Part shown: piece by piece, positions 61,661-62,000 of the stretch
Layout: every line of letters begins with the position of its first letter
Numbering within the stretch: position 1 is the stretch's first letter
Assembly (NCBI GenBank): GCA_009746045.1
Contig: RPFO01000189.1
Coordinates: forward strand, 740,248 to 802,247
DNA: 62,000 nt
Reading direction: 5' to 3'
DNA from: Mesostigma viride
Lineage: Eukaryota; Streptophyta; Mesostigmatophyceae; Mesostigmatales; Mesostigmataceae
The notes under the pieces: model-generated
The model's input: only the letters and a program-made list of their open reading frames with translations
The model's database searches: none
Told to the model about the DNA's origin: nothing
Made by a program: the position numbers and the translations under genes

Positions 61661-62000
61661 AGTTAACGCCAAGCGCATTGGCGTGATCCTGATTCGGCAT
61701 ATCTCTGCGATTCCAGCGGCACCGGAACGAGGTCATTCCGACAAGTATCAAGAAAGTTATGGCGTTCCGACTTCCCGGTCGCGCGCGAGCGCGAGCCGGC
61801 TGTTCTTCTAAGTCGGACGTGAATATTTGCCGACGACATATGGGGTCGACAGTAATTCCTGGGCTGACAGGAATTAGGTGCTGAACCTACGACGGTATTG
61901 GATTAATACGTCGTACGCAGGAAATAGGAACCTTAACCTGTGGTCTGTTGGTACCGCAGGCTTAGTCCTGGACTTCTAGGTGCAGATGCAATAGTCACTG
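61661..62000 (+). mobile_element. LTR-like sequence with AGTTAACG start, copy 2 (cut by window end)
   Basis: The 340 bp visible appear identical to 30592-30931, in the same orientation, starting at the same AGTTAACG. The differing left flanks (GCTACATC at copy 1, GGGTTGG at copy 2) define the left terminus. The right end is outside the window. Confidence 0.85.

Overview
This is nuclear DNA of a eukaryote, most likely a unicellular or colonial alga. The evidence is spliced genes with GT-AG introns, EAG/CNG-type potassium channel genes, dense LTR and LINE retroelements, and very long simple repeats. No rRNA, convincing tRNA, CRISPR array or bacterial operon is visible. A green-lineage host is a guess; the sequence alone does not fix the species.

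Layout. 1-15.8 kb: two paralogous potassium-channel genes stand head to head. Channel A is on the minus strand (exons between 1321 and about 4171; its 3' half lies beyond the window start). Channel B is on the plus strand (nine exons, 5397-15751, complete apart from an uncertain 5' end). Their exon junctions and phases match one by one. Their introns are filled with degraded copies of the preceding exon end plus its splice donor, which is the most unusual pattern in the window. 16-25 kb: accessory DNA with a roughly 675-bp AAG array, an ORF1-like LINE remnant, a minus-strand LINE endonuclease-like remnant, a 1.4-kb dispersed repeat and one doubtful small gene.

25.1-32.3 kb: a truncated Ty3-like LTR element (5' LTR, primer site, small viroplasmin-like ORF, gag, protease) whose pol is cut at 30592 by another LTR-like element with AGTTAACG/CGTTAACT ends. 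33.3-35.8 kb: successive hexanucleotide arrays. 36.4-41 kb: a near-perfect 290-bp-arm inverted repeat, two unrecognised genes and a 174-bp tandem repeat. 41.1-45.7 kb: a decayed copia-type element whose protease-like segment lies between integrase and reverse transcriptase.

45,737-59,078: a full-length, recently inserted Ty3/chromovirus element with 572-bp LTRs and a 5-bp target duplication CCTGA, inserted just downstream of the copia-type RNase H. It carries a leader ORF, a viroplasmin/RNase H1-like hybrid-binding ORF, a frameshifted gag, an intact pol with chromodomain, and a long third ORF of unknown function. That third ORF is split by a nested non-autonomous LTR element (54,625-57,192, TSD TTGTC) lying in the opposite orientation. 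59.7-61.1 kb is a second diverged copy of the 1.4-kb repeat. The window ends inside a second, apparently identical copy of the AGTTAACG LTR.

The channel genes are the only confident host genes. The retroelements form a nested series: copia-type, then Ty3 inside it, then the non-autonomous element inside that. They share primer-site features and, in the two Ty3-like elements, the same unusual accessory ORF. All alignments, identities and counts were made by eye.
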